Shown: positions 41,285 through 51,054, counted from the stretch's first letter. The stretch: 64,000 nucleotides of DNA from Aliivibrio sifiae (GCF_002954705.1 NZ_MSCO01000001.1:1446066-1510065); one strand, 5' to 3'. The notes: generated by a model not told the origin, from the letters alone. Numbers and translations: made by a program.

Positions 41285-42073
41285 TTAGATGTCATAAGAA
41301 ATTTGCATCACATCAGGGTAGATAAACTCATAACCCAATGTCTTTTTAATTTTTTCATTACTAATAATTTTAAAAGTTTGAGTTTCTGATTCTATAAATT
41401 CCGGAGTGCTCACACCAATGTTTTGAGTTGCTTTGGTATAGAACTCACGTTTACTTGGATGACTATCTGCACATGCATTAAACACTTCACCCCACTTTTT
41501 TTGCTTTATAATCTGCGTAATTAACTCAACGCAATCATCCTGATGGATCATATTTACAGGAGCATCTGGATTACTCACAGAACGCCCACTTTTCTGGAAA
41601 AATCGTCCCGGATTTCTTTGATAGCCGACTAAACCACTAAAACGGATCACTGTTGTTGTGAATGCTGGCGATTGAGTAAATAGTGACTCAATTTGAAATA
41701 ATACAGAAGATTCAGATTCAACCATTTCCTCTGTTATCACAGCATTGTTATCTGCATATACCGACGTTGAACTAACAAAAACCACCTGTTTAACAGAAGA
41801 AGTTTCTAAAACAGAGATCAAAGAACTAAAGCCTGCTTGATTCTTAGACGGAATGGCAATAATTAAAATATCTGACTCTACAAATGCTTTCCATAATTGT
41901 TCTATCATCTCATTATCGATATCCAATACAAATGGAGTCACAGAGATACTTTTCAGTAACTCTGTTTTTTCTTTGCTTCTAACAGAGCCTTTAACCTCAA
42001 AACCGTTACTAATCAAATGTGCAGCTAACGGTAACCCTAACCAACCACAACCAAGTACGCTTATTGATGTCAT
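41285..42073 (-). CDS. NAD(P)-binding SDR-like protein, YeeZ type
   Basis: The 262-aa product starts TSISVLGCGWLGLPLAAHLI, a GxGxxG dinucleotide site, followed by VKGSVRSKEKTELL, then VVFVSSTSVYADN and FSGLVGYQRNPGRFF. This fits atypical extended SDRs such as E. coli YeeZ. The catalytic YxxxK is absent, so its enzymatic role is unclear. It ends 25 bases before the sulfurtransferase gene and probably shares its transcript. Confidence 0.8.
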   Translation of the reverse strand: MTSISVLGCGWLGLPLAAHLISNGFEVKGSVRSKEKTELLKSISVTPFVLDIDNEMIEQLWKAFVESDILIIAIPSKNQAGFSSLISVLETSSVKQVVFVSSTSVYADNNAVITEEMVESESSVLFQIESLFTQSPAFTTTVIRFSGLVGYQRNPGRFFQKSGRSVSNPDAPVNMIHQDDCVELITQIIKQKKWGEVFNACADSHPSKREFYTKATQNIGVSTPEFIESETQTFKIISNEKIKKTLGYEFIYPDVMQISYDI

Positions 42074-42227
42074 GACTTATCCTTAAAATAGCTTCAACTG
42101 ACTTTCATCGGATAAAACCCACGCACTGTTGTGTGCTTCAAAACTAATTTGCGAGTAATAACCTCCGCTTGTGGGGCAGATAACTGTTACCATCAAGTTC
42201 GAGTTATCCAGTATCGCTTGTATGTTT

Positions 42228-42677
42228 TCAAGACACAACAATATCTAGGGCAAGAACAAGACGATCTTCACCAATATCAAAATAGTCTTGTTCTTCTTCT
42301 ACTAAGTAAAAGCCATACGATTGATATAAGGTATACGCACCTGTATTTTTAGGACACACCGTTAATAGCAGTCGCTTATATTCTTTGGCATTCTTAATTG
42401 CTGTCTCTAGCAGCTTCTTACCTAATCCTTTTCCTTGAGCTTGCTTAGAAACCGCTAAAGACAATACCCACGCATCCCCTATAGACTGGCTCGACGGTAC
42501 TTGAAGAACATAACCAAATACTTGGGCTTTATCTTTTGCAACTAATAACCCATTTGACCAACAATCAAAGGCTTGCCTAATAAAAAATGAAGGATAGCCA
42601 TGAGAACCAAAGGCTTCGGTTTCTATTTCATAGATCTTTTTTAAATCGTTTTTTTCTGCTGCTTTGATGCCTATCAT
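42228..42677 (-). CDS. GNAT acetyltransferase, RimI-like
   Basis: The 149-aa product has IGIKAAEKNDLKKIYEIETEAFG, LAVSKQAQGKGLGKKLLETAI (acetyl-CoA loop, about 77-97) and NTGAYTLYQSYGFYLVEEE, an order close to RimI-type protein N-acetyltransferases. The actual acceptor is unknown. Confidence 0.84.
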   Translation of the reverse strand: MIGIKAAEKNDLKKIYEIETEAFGSHGYPSFFIRQAFDCWSNGLLVAKDKAQVFGYVLQVPSSQSIGDAWVLSLAVSKQAQGKGLGKKLLETAIKNAKEYKRLLLTVCPKNTGAYTLYQSYGFYLVEEEQDYFDIGEDRLVLALDIVVS

Positions 42678-42862
42678 TATTATAATTCCCTTACTAGCAT
42701 GTAAATCACACTATGAATGTACTTTTTTTTATAATTTATACTCTTTGAAACAACTCGCATAGTTAAAAGTGATTTATAACTCTCGATAACCAAATCTCAT
42801 AAAAACTCCTATAGTTATTCCAACTTAATTTTATTTTAAAATTATCACAAGGAGCGTTAATA

Positions 42863-44536
42863 ATGTTTAAACTTGCTTTATTACCAACACTACTCGCTTG
42901 TAGTTTTGCAGCTAACAGTACTACAATGAATCCTCAGCCCGATCCTGAAAACCCAACAGGCTATATTGTTACTCAAGCTGAAATTGATGCAGCTGAAGCC
43001 GCAAAGACAGCAGATCCAATGTATGATGTTTGGGCGAAAGCCTTAGCAACTCAACCTAACTCCGTTGTTGATGCCATTGATACTGGTTTAGCAACAAACC
43101 CTGCCAACGTAAAACGTGTTGAACGTGTTTTCCCTGCATCTGAATGGTTCTTTTTAACTCAGATGGCTGCTCCTGAATATTCTTATACTCGTTTTTTACA
43201 AGCAATTGGTAAATTCCCTGCTTTCTGTGGTGATTATACCGATGGGCGTGATGCTGATGCTATTTGTAAAAAATCGATTGTTACCGCATTTGCACACTTT
43301 TCTCAAGAAACTGGTGGCCATATTGCTGTAGACAATACATGGGATAACCCATTAGGACTTGAAGAATGGCAACAAGCTTTAGTACATGTTCGCGAAATGG
43401 GTTGGTCTGAAGGCCAAGAAGGCTACACCACAGGTTGTGGCCAAAACGATTGGCAAAACAAACGTTGGCCATGTGCGGCGGGACAAGGTTACTTTGGCCG
43501 TGGTGCAAAACAATTATCTTACCACTTTAACTACGGCGCTTTTTCTGAAGTGATGTATGACGGTGATGCCACAGTATTGCTAAATAACCCGGGGCTAGTC
43601 GCTGATTCTTGGTTAAACCTTGCCTCGGCTATTTGGTTCTTCTTAACACCACAAGCACCAAAACCTGCCATGCTTCATGTTATCGACCGCACTTGGACAC
43701 CATCTCAACGTGAGACAGATGCCGGTATTGGGTATGGATTCGGTACAACGATTAATGTCATTAACGGTGGTATCGAATGTGGTGAACAAAATAAAGACAA
43801 AGGGCAACCTGTTAACCGTATTCGTTATTGGGAAGGACTATCGTCTCATTATCAAATCCCTGTTGAAGCAGATGAAGTAAACACCTGTTGGCAACAAACG
43901 CCTTACGGTAGTTTAAACCTAAATGGCGCGACAGATGTTCTTTACACTAACTGGGATGGTAACTGGAAATACTACCCAGATCGCCCAGAAGGCGCTTCAT
44001 TCGAGTGTGAATTAGTTGGCTTCCAAACCGCATATTCCGCACTTGTACCTGGTGATTATGAGAAATGTGTAACTAACTTCTATGAATCACACGCTAACTG
44101 GCCTGCGACTCGTGTTGTTGAAACACTACCAACAGATCCATCTGAACCAACCGACCCGACAGATCCAACAAATACTTGGGATGCAGGCAAGGTTTACAAC
44201 ACGGGCGATCAAGTGGTTGTCGATGGTGTAACTTACCAAGCAAAATGGTGGAACCAAGGCGAAAACCCAGTAACAGGAACCACTGGCGTTTGGGAAGTAA
44301 TCAGCGGGACTCCAACAACACCTGTCAGCCCTGCTCCAGTAGAACCGACACCACCAGCTCCTGTTGAACCTACACCAGTAGAGCCAACAGATCCATCATC
44401 TACATGGAATGCAACGGCAGCTTATAATACCGGTGATCAAGTGACGGTTAATGGCGTGACTTATCAAGCTCAGTGGTGGACTCAAGGTAACAGCCCTGAG
44501 ACATCTGGCGAATGGGGAGTTTGGAAAAGGGTTTAA
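42863..44536 (+). CDS. Secreted GH19 chitinase with two chitin-binding domains
   Basis: The 557-aa product has a signal peptide (about 1-20), a GH19 catalytic domain (about 60-400) with the Glu in AHFSQETGGH (about 147-156), CAAGQGYFGRGAKQLSYHFNYG and NVINGGIECG, and two CBM5/12 chitin-binding modules (about 437-482 and 513-557), each with YNTGDQV..GVTYQA.WW.QG. The linkers are Pro/Thr/Glu-rich (EPTDPTDPT; VEPTPPAPVEP). It would be exported to attack chitin. GAGCG (42850s, AAGGAGCG) lies before the ATG. A terminator follows at once, so it is a single-gene unit. Confidence 0.93.
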   Translation: MFKLALLPTLLACSFAANSTTMNPQPDPENPTGYIVTQAEIDAAEAAKTADPMYDVWAKALATQPNSVVDAIDTGLATNPANVKRVERVFPASEWFFLTQMAAPEYSYTRFLQAIGKFPAFCGDYTDGRDADAICKKSIVTAFAHFSQETGGHIAVDNTWDNPLGLEEWQQALVHVREMGWSEGQEGYTTGCGQNDWQNKRWPCAAGQGYFGRGAKQLSYHFNYGAFSEVMYDGDATVLLNNPGLVADSWLNLASAIWFFLTPQAPKPAMLHVIDRTWTPSQRETDAGIGYGFGTTINVINGGIECGEQNKDKGQPVNRIRYWEGLSSHYQIPVEADEVNTCWQQTPYGSLNLNGATDVLYTNWDGNWKYYPDRPEGASFECELVGFQTAYSALVPGDYEKCVTNFYESHANWPATRVVETLPTDPSEPTDPTDPTNTWDAGKVYNTGDQVVVDGVTYQAKWWNQGENPVTGTTGVWEVISGTPTTPVSPAPVEPTPPAPVEPTPVEPTDPSSTWNATAAYNTGDQVTVNGVTYQAQWWTQGNSPETSGEWGVWKRV

Positions 44537-44548
44537 AAGACCGTAGAA

Positions 44549-44580
44549 ACAATAATAGGCCGTATTAACGGCCTATTTCA
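44549..44580 (+). terminator. Terminator after chitinase gene
   Basis: AATAGGCCGT and ACGGCCTATT form a 10-base stem with a short TAA-like loop. Serves both the chitinase gene and the convergent lipoprotein gene ending at 44582. Confidence 0.8.
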
Positions 44581-44581
44581 T

Positions 44582-45376
44582 TTAGAATAAATTAAGCAAC
44601 ACTGTTTCTTCCGCTTTAAAATCAAGTGTAATGTTTCCAACATGCTGAACTGGTATAGCCAAATCATTAGTTCCACTAATATTCGCTATAATATTACAGC
44701 TTTCATATGATGCCTGAAGCTCTTGAATGGTTTTGTTATATTGAGAGGTTAAATCAATAGATATAGACGGTGACACTTCTTGGCTAACGTATTCAGAATT
44801 ATTCGGCGCTATATTTTCAACAAGAGCATTCTCGTTATAACAACTCAAAGAGCCAACATCTAACGTATAAGTATGATCTACAAAACCATCCCATGATACC
44901 GACACGATACTTATAGCCATCTTTCTCAATACTGAAATATTATTAATCGGCTCAGGAAGTCGGTCTATTGAGCTATATCCAACTAAATGATCATTACGAT
45001 ACCAATTAAACTCATACATAGAGGCTGAAGTATCTAACACTGCATATTGAAGAGACAAAGGATCACTTCTTGTAAGTAGAACACCATCCTGAAGAACTTC
45101 TACACGTTCAATATCCGAAATGAGCATTTCATAAGGAAATACAGGCGGCTTATACTCACTGTAAAAACTGCCACTTAACAACATACTATTATCATTATGC
45201 AAGTACATTGTGTATTTCAACTCCAATTGTGATACTGGATATGTACATGTCATTTCTTGCTCATTACTACAATAACCATAAGGAGGTTCGGCCACATCAT
45301 TGCTTCCTCCACTATCACTTCCACCACATGCAGTAAGTAAGCTAAAACATGATATTACAAATAATTTTTTCTTCAT
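44582..45376 (-). CDS. Lipoprotein of unknown function
   Basis: The 264-aa product has a lipoprotein signal (MKKKLFVISCFSLLTAC, lipobox LTAC) followed by a GGSDSGGSND linker. The rest is beta-rich with several Cys (CSNEQEMTC, C at SLSCYNE and ESCNII) that could form disulfides. No family recognised. It converges with the chitinase gene. Confidence 0.7.
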   Translation of the reverse strand: MKKKLFVISCFSLLTACGGSDSGGSNDVAEPPYGYCSNEQEMTCTYPVSQLELKYTMYLHNDNSMLLSGSFYSEYKPPVFPYEMLISDIERVEVLQDGVLLTRSDPLSLQYAVLDTSASMYEFNWYRNDHLVGYSSIDRLPEPINNISVLRKMAISIVSVSWDGFVDHTYTLDVGSLSCYNENALVENIAPNNSEYVSQEVSPSISIDLTSQYNKTIQELQASYESCNIIANISGTNDLAIPVQHVGNITLDFKAEETVLLNLF

Positions 45377-45569
45377 TGTTATCTATCCTTGATAAAATAC
45401 TGAAGAAGATTTTACAAACAAGAACATCACATTTCATTTACATAAATGATACCAAATGATAGCTGTCGCAATTTTATGTTTTAATAAAAATATTCTGCGA
45501 GTAATTTCATTGTTACTCATTAAATATCGATTTATGTAATTGACTTATTTAAAAACATCGAATAACAAA

Positions 45570-46010
45570 TTAATCTACGATCCTAGTCTGAGCTAATTTT
45601 AGATATGAATGAAGTTCATCATTTTTGTATTCGATGGCAGAATGAATATTGATGCAAGAATTCGCAACAACAACAAAGTCGTATTGGTTTTCACCTTTAA
45701 ATATTGATACGTACAATAAACCATCAACTAGCTCCCAATGCCCTACTGTTTTTAATCTATCAAACAACGTAAACTCAGTTAGACTCCCAGTCGCTTTAAA
45801 AATAAGCTCTGTAATGTAACCCGCAGTACATGATTTAATCCAAGTAGATGCATCTATTTCTTCAACTAAAAAATCACGTTTCTCAGAAAGCCACTTATCA
45901 TATTGTTCGATTTGTATATCAGTTAGTGATTGACTGCCTCGCTCTATGATTGGTCTTCCTTGCGTCTCTCTAAAAAATAACTGCTGTAAAATAGCGGTTT
46001 TGTTTTTCAT
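45570..46010 (-). CDS. Unknown cytoplasmic protein, 146 aa
   Basis: No signal peptide or membrane segment. Sequence has AILQQLFFRETQGRPIIERGSQSLTDIQIEQYDKWLSEKRDFLVEE at its start, then a beta-rich middle (FTLFDRLKTVGHWELVDGLLYVSIFKG). AGGTAA lies before the ATG. Family unknown; isolated between the lipoprotein and the BCCT gene. Confidence 0.6.
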   Translation of the reverse strand: MKNKTAILQQLFFRETQGRPIIERGSQSLTDIQIEQYDKWLSEKRDFLVEEIDASTWIKSCTAGYITELIFKATGSLTEFTLFDRLKTVGHWELVDGLLYVSIFKGENQYDFVVVANSCINIHSAIEYKNDELHSYLKLAQTRIVD

Positions 46011-46104
46011 TCTTACCTCATCATATAAGCTTATTTAGGACTTATGACTGTTTTATCACACTTAATGATGTTTCATCTACCTACTTAGTACAAATAACAG
46101 GCAT

Positions 46105-46141
46105 TAAAAAAGGCTTACCACAGATCCTGCGATAAGCCTTT
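46105..46141 (-). terminator. Terminator after BCCT gene
   Basis: AAAGGCTTA and TAAGCCTTT form the stem around a 15-base loop, with T-rich flanks on the minus strand (TTTTTTAATG). It lies about 20 bases past the stop at 46163. Confidence 0.75.
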
Positions 46142-46162
46142 CATTCAATATTAATTTACCTG

Positions 46163-47722
46163 TTATGCCGTCGCTGTTTTCTGGCTAACCGCTTCAGACT
46201 GGTTGCTTTCTTGCTCTACTTTTTTCATTCGTAATACAGCAATCGGTGCTGAAATAAACGTAAAACCTAGTAAGACTGATACAGGAACCGCCGTGATTAC
46301 AATGAAAGATTGCAGCGCATTTAGTCCACCATCTCCAGCAATCAATAGTACACCAGCAACCACACCCATCATTAACGCCCAAAATAGACGTTGGAAACGT
46401 GATGGTTTATCTGTCCCTTCAACGGCCATTGCAATTGAATACGCCATCGAATCCCCCGTTGTAGCAACAAACGTTGTCGTCAGTACTAAGAATGCAGGAA
46501 TTAATAACCAACTTAGCGGTAACTGCTCCAATGATGCTAATAGTACCGCAGGTAATCCAGCTTCTTGTAACGGACCAGAAATACTACCAGGCGTTTGCAA
46601 CTCAAGGAAAATCCCAGTGCCACCTAACGCAGAGAACCAAAAGTTTGTCGCAATAGGTGCAATAATTGCGACCGTAATTACAAGTTCACGAATACTGCGA
46701 CCTTTAGAAATACGAGCAATGAAAATAGCCATCATTGGTGCAAAACCAATAAACCAACCCCAGAAGAACCATGTCCACCACGAATTCCATGCTGGATCAG
46801 CAGTGCTTAAACTCATTTCTGGAAGGTGTTGAATATAGTTACCAAAAGCCAGACCAAACTCAGTAAAAATAAAGCTTGTTGGGCCTAATACCAAAATAGC
46901 AACTAATAAAGTAACCGCACCAATAACATTCATTCGGCTTAACCACTGTAAGCCCTTGTCCATCCCACTGAAGGCTGAAACTGAATAAATAGCAACTATT
47001 ATCGATAAAAGACCGATTTGGCTCATCAGCGAGCTTTCAAGTCCTGTGAGCACAGTTAGACTATAGCTAAGCTGCGTTGCTAAGAAACCAATCGGACCAA
47101 TAGTACCTGCTGCAACTGCTATAATTGAACAAGCATCAATTAGTGAACCTAACCAATGATTTTCAAGTTTCGTCCCTAAAATCGGGTATAACAACGCACG
47201 AGGACGTAATTTAACACCACAGTTATAGTGTGCATACATTAATACAATCGTACTGAGTGTTCCCAACACAGCCCATGCTAGAAAACCCCAATGCAAAAAA
47301 CTTTGGCTTAATGCTGGAGTTACCGCAGCAAGAGTGCCACTTTTAACGTCTGAGAAAGTTGGAGAAGGTGTGATGAAGTGAAAGATAGGTTCTGCGGCTG
47401 ACCAAAAAACGCCACCGCCAGCAAGTAAGGTACACATGATCATTGCGACCCATTTAAACGTACCGAACGTTGGTTTTTCTTCACCACCCATTTTGATTTT
47501 GCCGTAGCTGCTCATCGCGATGATAAGAGCTAGAACAAATGTGATGATCATTAACCACTGCCACCACAAACCAAACATTGTCGATGCAGACATGAATACA
47601 GTTTGAATCGTTGCAGTAAATGTTGAGAGATCAACAAGAGCAAAGAGAAGAAATAAAAGGATGAAACCTATAGTAAGTGTTGGAACTAGTTTATCGCTAT
47701 TTTCATTGCTATTTTTAAACAT
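46163..47722 (-). CDS. BCCT-family betaine/choline/carnitine transporter
   Basis: The 519-aa product has twelve predicted helices and the family hallmark WWTWFFWGWFIGFAPMMAIFIARISKGRSIRE (about 313-344), with the Trp cluster that forms the quaternary amine site. FWSAAEPIFHFITPSP is the other conserved segment. Gly/Ala residues at the Na+ sites cannot be judged by eye, so coupling ion and substrate remain open. Likely imports glycine betaine, choline or similar compatible solutes. Confidence 0.92.
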   Translation of the reverse strand: MFKNSNENSDKLVPTLTIGFILLFLLFALVDLSTFTATIQTVFMSASTMFGLWWQWLMIITFVLALIIAMSSYGKIKMGGEEKPTFGTFKWVAMIMCTLLAGGGVFWSAAEPIFHFITPSPTFSDVKSGTLAAVTPALSQSFLHWGFLAWAVLGTLSTIVLMYAHYNCGVKLRPRALLYPILGTKLENHWLGSLIDACSIIAVAAGTIGPIGFLATQLSYSLTVLTGLESSLMSQIGLLSIIVAIYSVSAFSGMDKGLQWLSRMNVIGAVTLLVAILVLGPTSFIFTEFGLAFGNYIQHLPEMSLSTADPAWNSWWTWFFWGWFIGFAPMMAIFIARISKGRSIRELVITVAIIAPIATNFWFSALGGTGIFLELQTPGSISGPLQEAGLPAVLLASLEQLPLSWLLIPAFLVLTTTFVATTGDSMAYSIAMAVEGTDKPSRFQRLFWALMMGVVAGVLLIAGDGGLNALQSFIVITAVPVSVLLGFTFISAPIAVLRMKKVEQESNQSEAVSQKTATA

Positions 47723-48027
47723 GGGTATCCCACTTGATGCGTGAGGTATGGGACTCTAGCAGTTTGAAAAACGTAAAACCAGTGAAATATTTTTAAAAAA
47801 GGCAAAAAAACAGTCAAATAATTATGATTTCAATCACAAAAAATAACACTTATCGATTAAAATCAACACCTTATAAATAGCACTATCAAATACCACAATC
47901 ACTCACAATAATTTACACATTTATCAAAATAACTCATTATTGGTAGGCCTTTTAAAAGGTAAATTCATGTTCTATTCATCTTCATTGTTTTATACTGCAT
48001 CATGTATTGACTTAACTAGGAAGCATC
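47723..48027. other. Intergenic region upstream of BCCT and PepSY genes
   Basis: AT-rich and without a gene. It contains the 12-base palindrome CCTTTTAAAAGG (47947-47960 area), and TATACT near 47992 is a probable -10 box for the PepSY gene. Two divergent promoters are expected here. Confidence 0.45.
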
Positions 48028-48417
48028 ATGCTTAGAAAATCTGCTTTATACCTAGCAACCCTTTTTTCCTTGTTTTCAGTTTCTCAACATGCTTTTGCTG
48101 ATGAACATCAAAATGGACACAAATTAATCCTTGATGTCCCTCAAAATGAAGCTCGAATCGAAATTGAAGAAGATCAAGATGAAGTCTACGATGCTGTCCA
48201 AGCTGGATTAGTGAAACCATTCTCAGAGTTATACGCCATGGTTGATAATGATTTTCATGGGCGCATTATTAAAGTTGAGTTGGAGGAAGATGACGATGAA
48301 TGGACTTATGAGTTAAAACTTGTTCATGATAATAACGTGATTAAAGTTGAATACAACGCAACAACCTTAGCAATTACTGAGATCAAGGGACGTGATATTC
48401 GTTCAGCCTTGAAATAA
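48028..48417 (+). CDS. Secreted PepSY-domain protein
   Basis: The 129-aa product has a signal peptide (MLRKSALYLATLFSLFSVSQHAFA-DEHQ) and one PepSY domain (about 50-125: DEVYDAVQAGLVKPFSELYAMVDNDFHGRIIKVELEEDDDEWTYELKLVHDNN). Very acidic. It is the first gene of an operon with a response regulator and a PhoQ-type kinase. PepSY proteins often modulate a neighbouring kinase or protease; this is inference. Confidence 0.88.
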   Translation: MLRKSALYLATLFSLFSVSQHAFADEHQNGHKLILDVPQNEARIEIEEDQDEVYDAVQAGLVKPFSELYAMVDNDFHGRIIKVELEEDDDEWTYELKLVHDNNVIKVEYNATTLAITEIKGRDIRSALK

Positions 48418-48452
48418 CAATCCCTGCATAATCACTAGAGATAAAAATTATA

Positions 48453-49109
48453 ATGAAAATTTTAGTTGTAGAAGATGAATCTCGTCTAGGCGAACAAATT
48501 ATAGAAACATTAGAAAGTGCAGATTGGGTTCCTGAATTATCTCAAGATGGTATAGATGCACTATATCGAGCAACAACAGAAGAATGGGATGCCATTATTT
48601 TGGATCTTGGCCTACCTAAATTAAACGGCTTAACCGTATTAAAAAGTATTCGTGACGAAAACATTAATACGCCTGTTATTATTTTAAGTGCACGTGACAC
48701 GCTATCTCAACGTGTTGAAGGCTTAAATGCCGGAGCGGATGATTATTTAACTAAACCATTTGAAATGGTCGAGTTGATCGCCCGTATTCGTGCTCAGTTA
48801 CGTCGAGCATCAGGAAACGCATCCCCTATTCTCAAAATTGGCGACTTAAGTCTAGATACCAGAAGCTCAAAAGTGTTATGGAAAGAGCAAGCCGTTAGTC
48901 TTACCGCATTAGAATATAAAGTTATTGCCTATTTTATGCACAACCCTGAAAAGGTAATCTCAAGAACCACTTTAGTTGAACATATTTATAAGCAAGATTT
49001 TGATCGTGACTCAAACACCGTTGAAGTTTTCATTGGTCGAATTCGTAAGAAAATTGCCCCTAATATAATAAAAACGGTTCGCGGTCTTGGTTATCAATTA
49101 AACCCTTAA
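48453..49109 (+). CDS. OmpR/PhoP-family response regulator
   Basis: The 218-aa product has a receiver domain (1-115; ILVVEDE, phospho-Asp in IILDLGLP at about 51, Lys in YLTKPF) and a winged-helix DNA-binding domain (about 125-218; SLTALEYKVIAYFM, TVEVFIGRIRKKI, IKTVRGLGYQL). Operon with PepSY gene upstream (35 bases) and kinase gene downstream (15 bases). The set resembles the PhoPQ/CarRS (VprAB) type of vibrios that senses cations or antimicrobial peptides; that link is a suggestion. Confidence 0.92.
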   Translation: MKILVVEDESRLGEQIIETLESADWVPELSQDGIDALYRATTEEWDAIILDLGLPKLNGLTVLKSIRDENINTPVIILSARDTLSQRVEGLNAGADDYLTKPFEMVELIARIRAQLRRASGNASPILKIGDLSLDTRSSKVLWKEQAVSLTALEYKVIAYFMHNPEKVISRTTLVEHIYKQDFDRDSNTVEVFIGRIRKKIAPNIIKTVRGLGYQLNP

Positions 49110-49124
49110 AATAAAAGGTCTACT

Positions 49125-50489
49125 GTGAAAAGAGCACCTAGACACCTTAAAGGTACGTTCAAAAAATTGAGTTTAAAAAGCCGCTTGCTTCTTGCTGCGG
49201 CTTTTTGGCTATCTGCCATGATCTTAGCTGCAGGTATTGGTATTCCAAAATTAGTCAGTGACTATTTAGTTCAAGATGAGAAAGATCAGCTCTCTCTTTC
49301 TATGGACGAAATTACAGCTAATATAGAAGTGAATAGTAAGGGAGTTCTCACCATGCCCTCTCTTTTATCCGATCCTCGTTTCAATCAGCCTTACAGTGGC
49401 CTTTACTGGACAGCCAGTACAAAAAAAACAGAACTACGCTCTCGTTCCTTATGGGATAAAAAACTCACATTCGAAAAAGATACATTGCACCTTAATCCTA
49501 AGGTCAAAGGAGCGAATAATGAAAAGCTCATTTATATTCAAAAGGAAATTTATCTTCCTGAAATAAAAAATCCAGTAACAATTACCATCGGTATTGATGA
49601 AGATCCGCTAGAAAAGACATTACAACAACTCACAGGTCAGCTTTGGGTCATTCTTGGTTTATTATTTAGTGGGGTATTATTTCTAATCGGAATTCAAGTC
49701 AGTTGGTCACTTCGCCCTTTGGTACGAATGCAAGCAGAGTTAGTAATGCTACGTAAAGGCAAACAAAAGAGTTTAAGTCAACATTACCCTCAGGAGATCT
49801 CCCCTTTAGTCTCAGATCTCAATGCACTGCTATTCCATTATCAAGAACTGCTTGAACGAGCTCGTAACCATGCAGGCAACTTATCCCACTCACTTAAAAC
49901 CCCATTATCGGTATTAAAAAACGAGTTATCTTATTTAACAGACGAAGAAAAAAACCGCCTTTCAGTGCCAATAAGACAATTGCAAGAACACATTGACTAT
50001 CATCTTGGTCGCGCTCGAATGGCCGGAGCAATGAACATTCTTTCTGTCGCTACATCACCTTCTGAGCGCATCGATGCAATATCAATGGCATTCGATAAAG
50101 TCTACGCAGAACGTGAAATTTTATTAATTAATGAACTTGATACAGAATCAAAAATAACTGTCGATAAAACCGATCTCGATGAAATGCTAGGTAACTTACT
50201 TGAGAATAGCTATAAATGGGCACACTCGATGATCCGCGTTCATTCCTCTATCCCTATTAATAACCAAATAAGCATTATTATTGAAGATGACGGGCACGGA
50301 ATTCCAAAAGAAAAATTCGAACACGTTTTAAAGCGAGGATTTCGTTTAGATGAATCGACACCAGGTACAGGGCTTGGTTTACACATAGTTAATGAGATGG
50401 CACACAGTTATCGAGGTTCATTAGCATTAGAGAAGAGCTCAATGGGCGGCTTAAAAGCGACACTGACCTTCCCTTTGGTACAAGATTAG
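49125..50489 (+). CDS. PhoQ-like sensor histidine kinase
   Basis: The 454-aa product has a first membrane helix (LLLAAAFWLSAMILAAGIGI, about 21-40), a periplasmic part (about 41-175), a second helix (LWVILGLLFSGVLFLIGIQVSW, about 176-197), HAMP, the phospho-acceptor in LSHSLKTPLSVLKNEL (about 258-273; the HSLKTPL box is that of PhoQ-type kinases) and an ATPase domain with LLENSYKWA (N box), EDDGHGIPKEK and GTGLGLHIV. It partners the regulator upstream. Confidence 0.92.
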   Translation: MKRAPRHLKGTFKKLSLKSRLLLAAAFWLSAMILAAGIGIPKLVSDYLVQDEKDQLSLSMDEITANIEVNSKGVLTMPSLLSDPRFNQPYSGLYWTASTKKTELRSRSLWDKKLTFEKDTLHLNPKVKGANNEKLIYIQKEIYLPEIKNPVTITIGIDEDPLEKTLQQLTGQLWVILGLLFSGVLFLIGIQVSWSLRPLVRMQAELVMLRKGKQKSLSQHYPQEISPLVSDLNALLFHYQELLERARNHAGNLSHSLKTPLSVLKNELSYLTDEEKNRLSVPIRQLQEHIDYHLGRARMAGAMNILSVATSPSERIDAISMAFDKVYAEREILLINELDTESKITVDKTDLDEMLGNLLENSYKWAHSMIRVHSSIPINNQISIIIEDDGHGIPKEKFEHVLKRGFRLDESTPGTGLGLHIVNEMAHSYRGSLALEKSSMGGLKATLTFPLVQD

Positions 50490-50798
50490 TTTGTCTACTT
50501 CATCATAGCTTAATACACCTAACCACACTTACTTAGTATGGTTATTCTTACCCACATCTCTGCCTCCAAATTATATTAATGGATTAACTTGGAACGAAAA
50601 TACATAGAGGGGGATTAATATATAGTGATAATTTATTCATATTAAGTTAATACCATTGAAGAAAACTAAGGTGTTTTTTAATAATATACTTTCTTTTATT
50701 TTATAAATCTTAAATTCCATTTTTACTTGTAGCACATATTAAAAGTAAGTCTTATGGTTAAAGAGACATTACGTCATTTGTAGCTAAGGAGAAAGTAA
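50490..50798. other. Intergenic region before the 60-aa gene
   Basis: AT-rich, no longer open frame. No clear hairpin terminator for the kinase gene was found, and no unique motif. Confidence 0.4.
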
Positions 50799-50981
50799 AT
50801 GAAAGTGCTCATTCAATACATTCAAACTGGTGTTTATAAGGATCATCCTTGGGAGGCTTCAAGCGTACGTTTAAAAGGTCAGCTTCATGCTGTAACGCCT
50901 TCTTACGCAGCCCAACTTATCGAACAAAGCAAAGCGCAATTACATACAGATCAAACTGATAGCATTGTAATCATTGACTAA
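50799..50981 (+). CDS. Small protein of 60 aa, unknown
   Basis: MKVLIQYIQTGVYKDHPWEASSVRLKGQLHAVTPSYAAQLIEQSKAQL... is a well-formed short protein with AAGGAG (50787-50792) six bases before its ATG. No signal or membrane part. A stable hairpin follows about 75 bases downstream. No family recognised. Confidence 0.6.
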   Translation: MKVLIQYIQTGVYKDHPWEASSVRLKGQLHAVTPSYAAQLIEQSKAQLHTDQTDSIVIID

Positions 50982-51054
50982 TATAGTGATGCGAGAGATT
51001 TGTTAGAACTTTAGAATAAGAGTAAATAAAGAAAAGATAAATAGAGGAAAAAGG

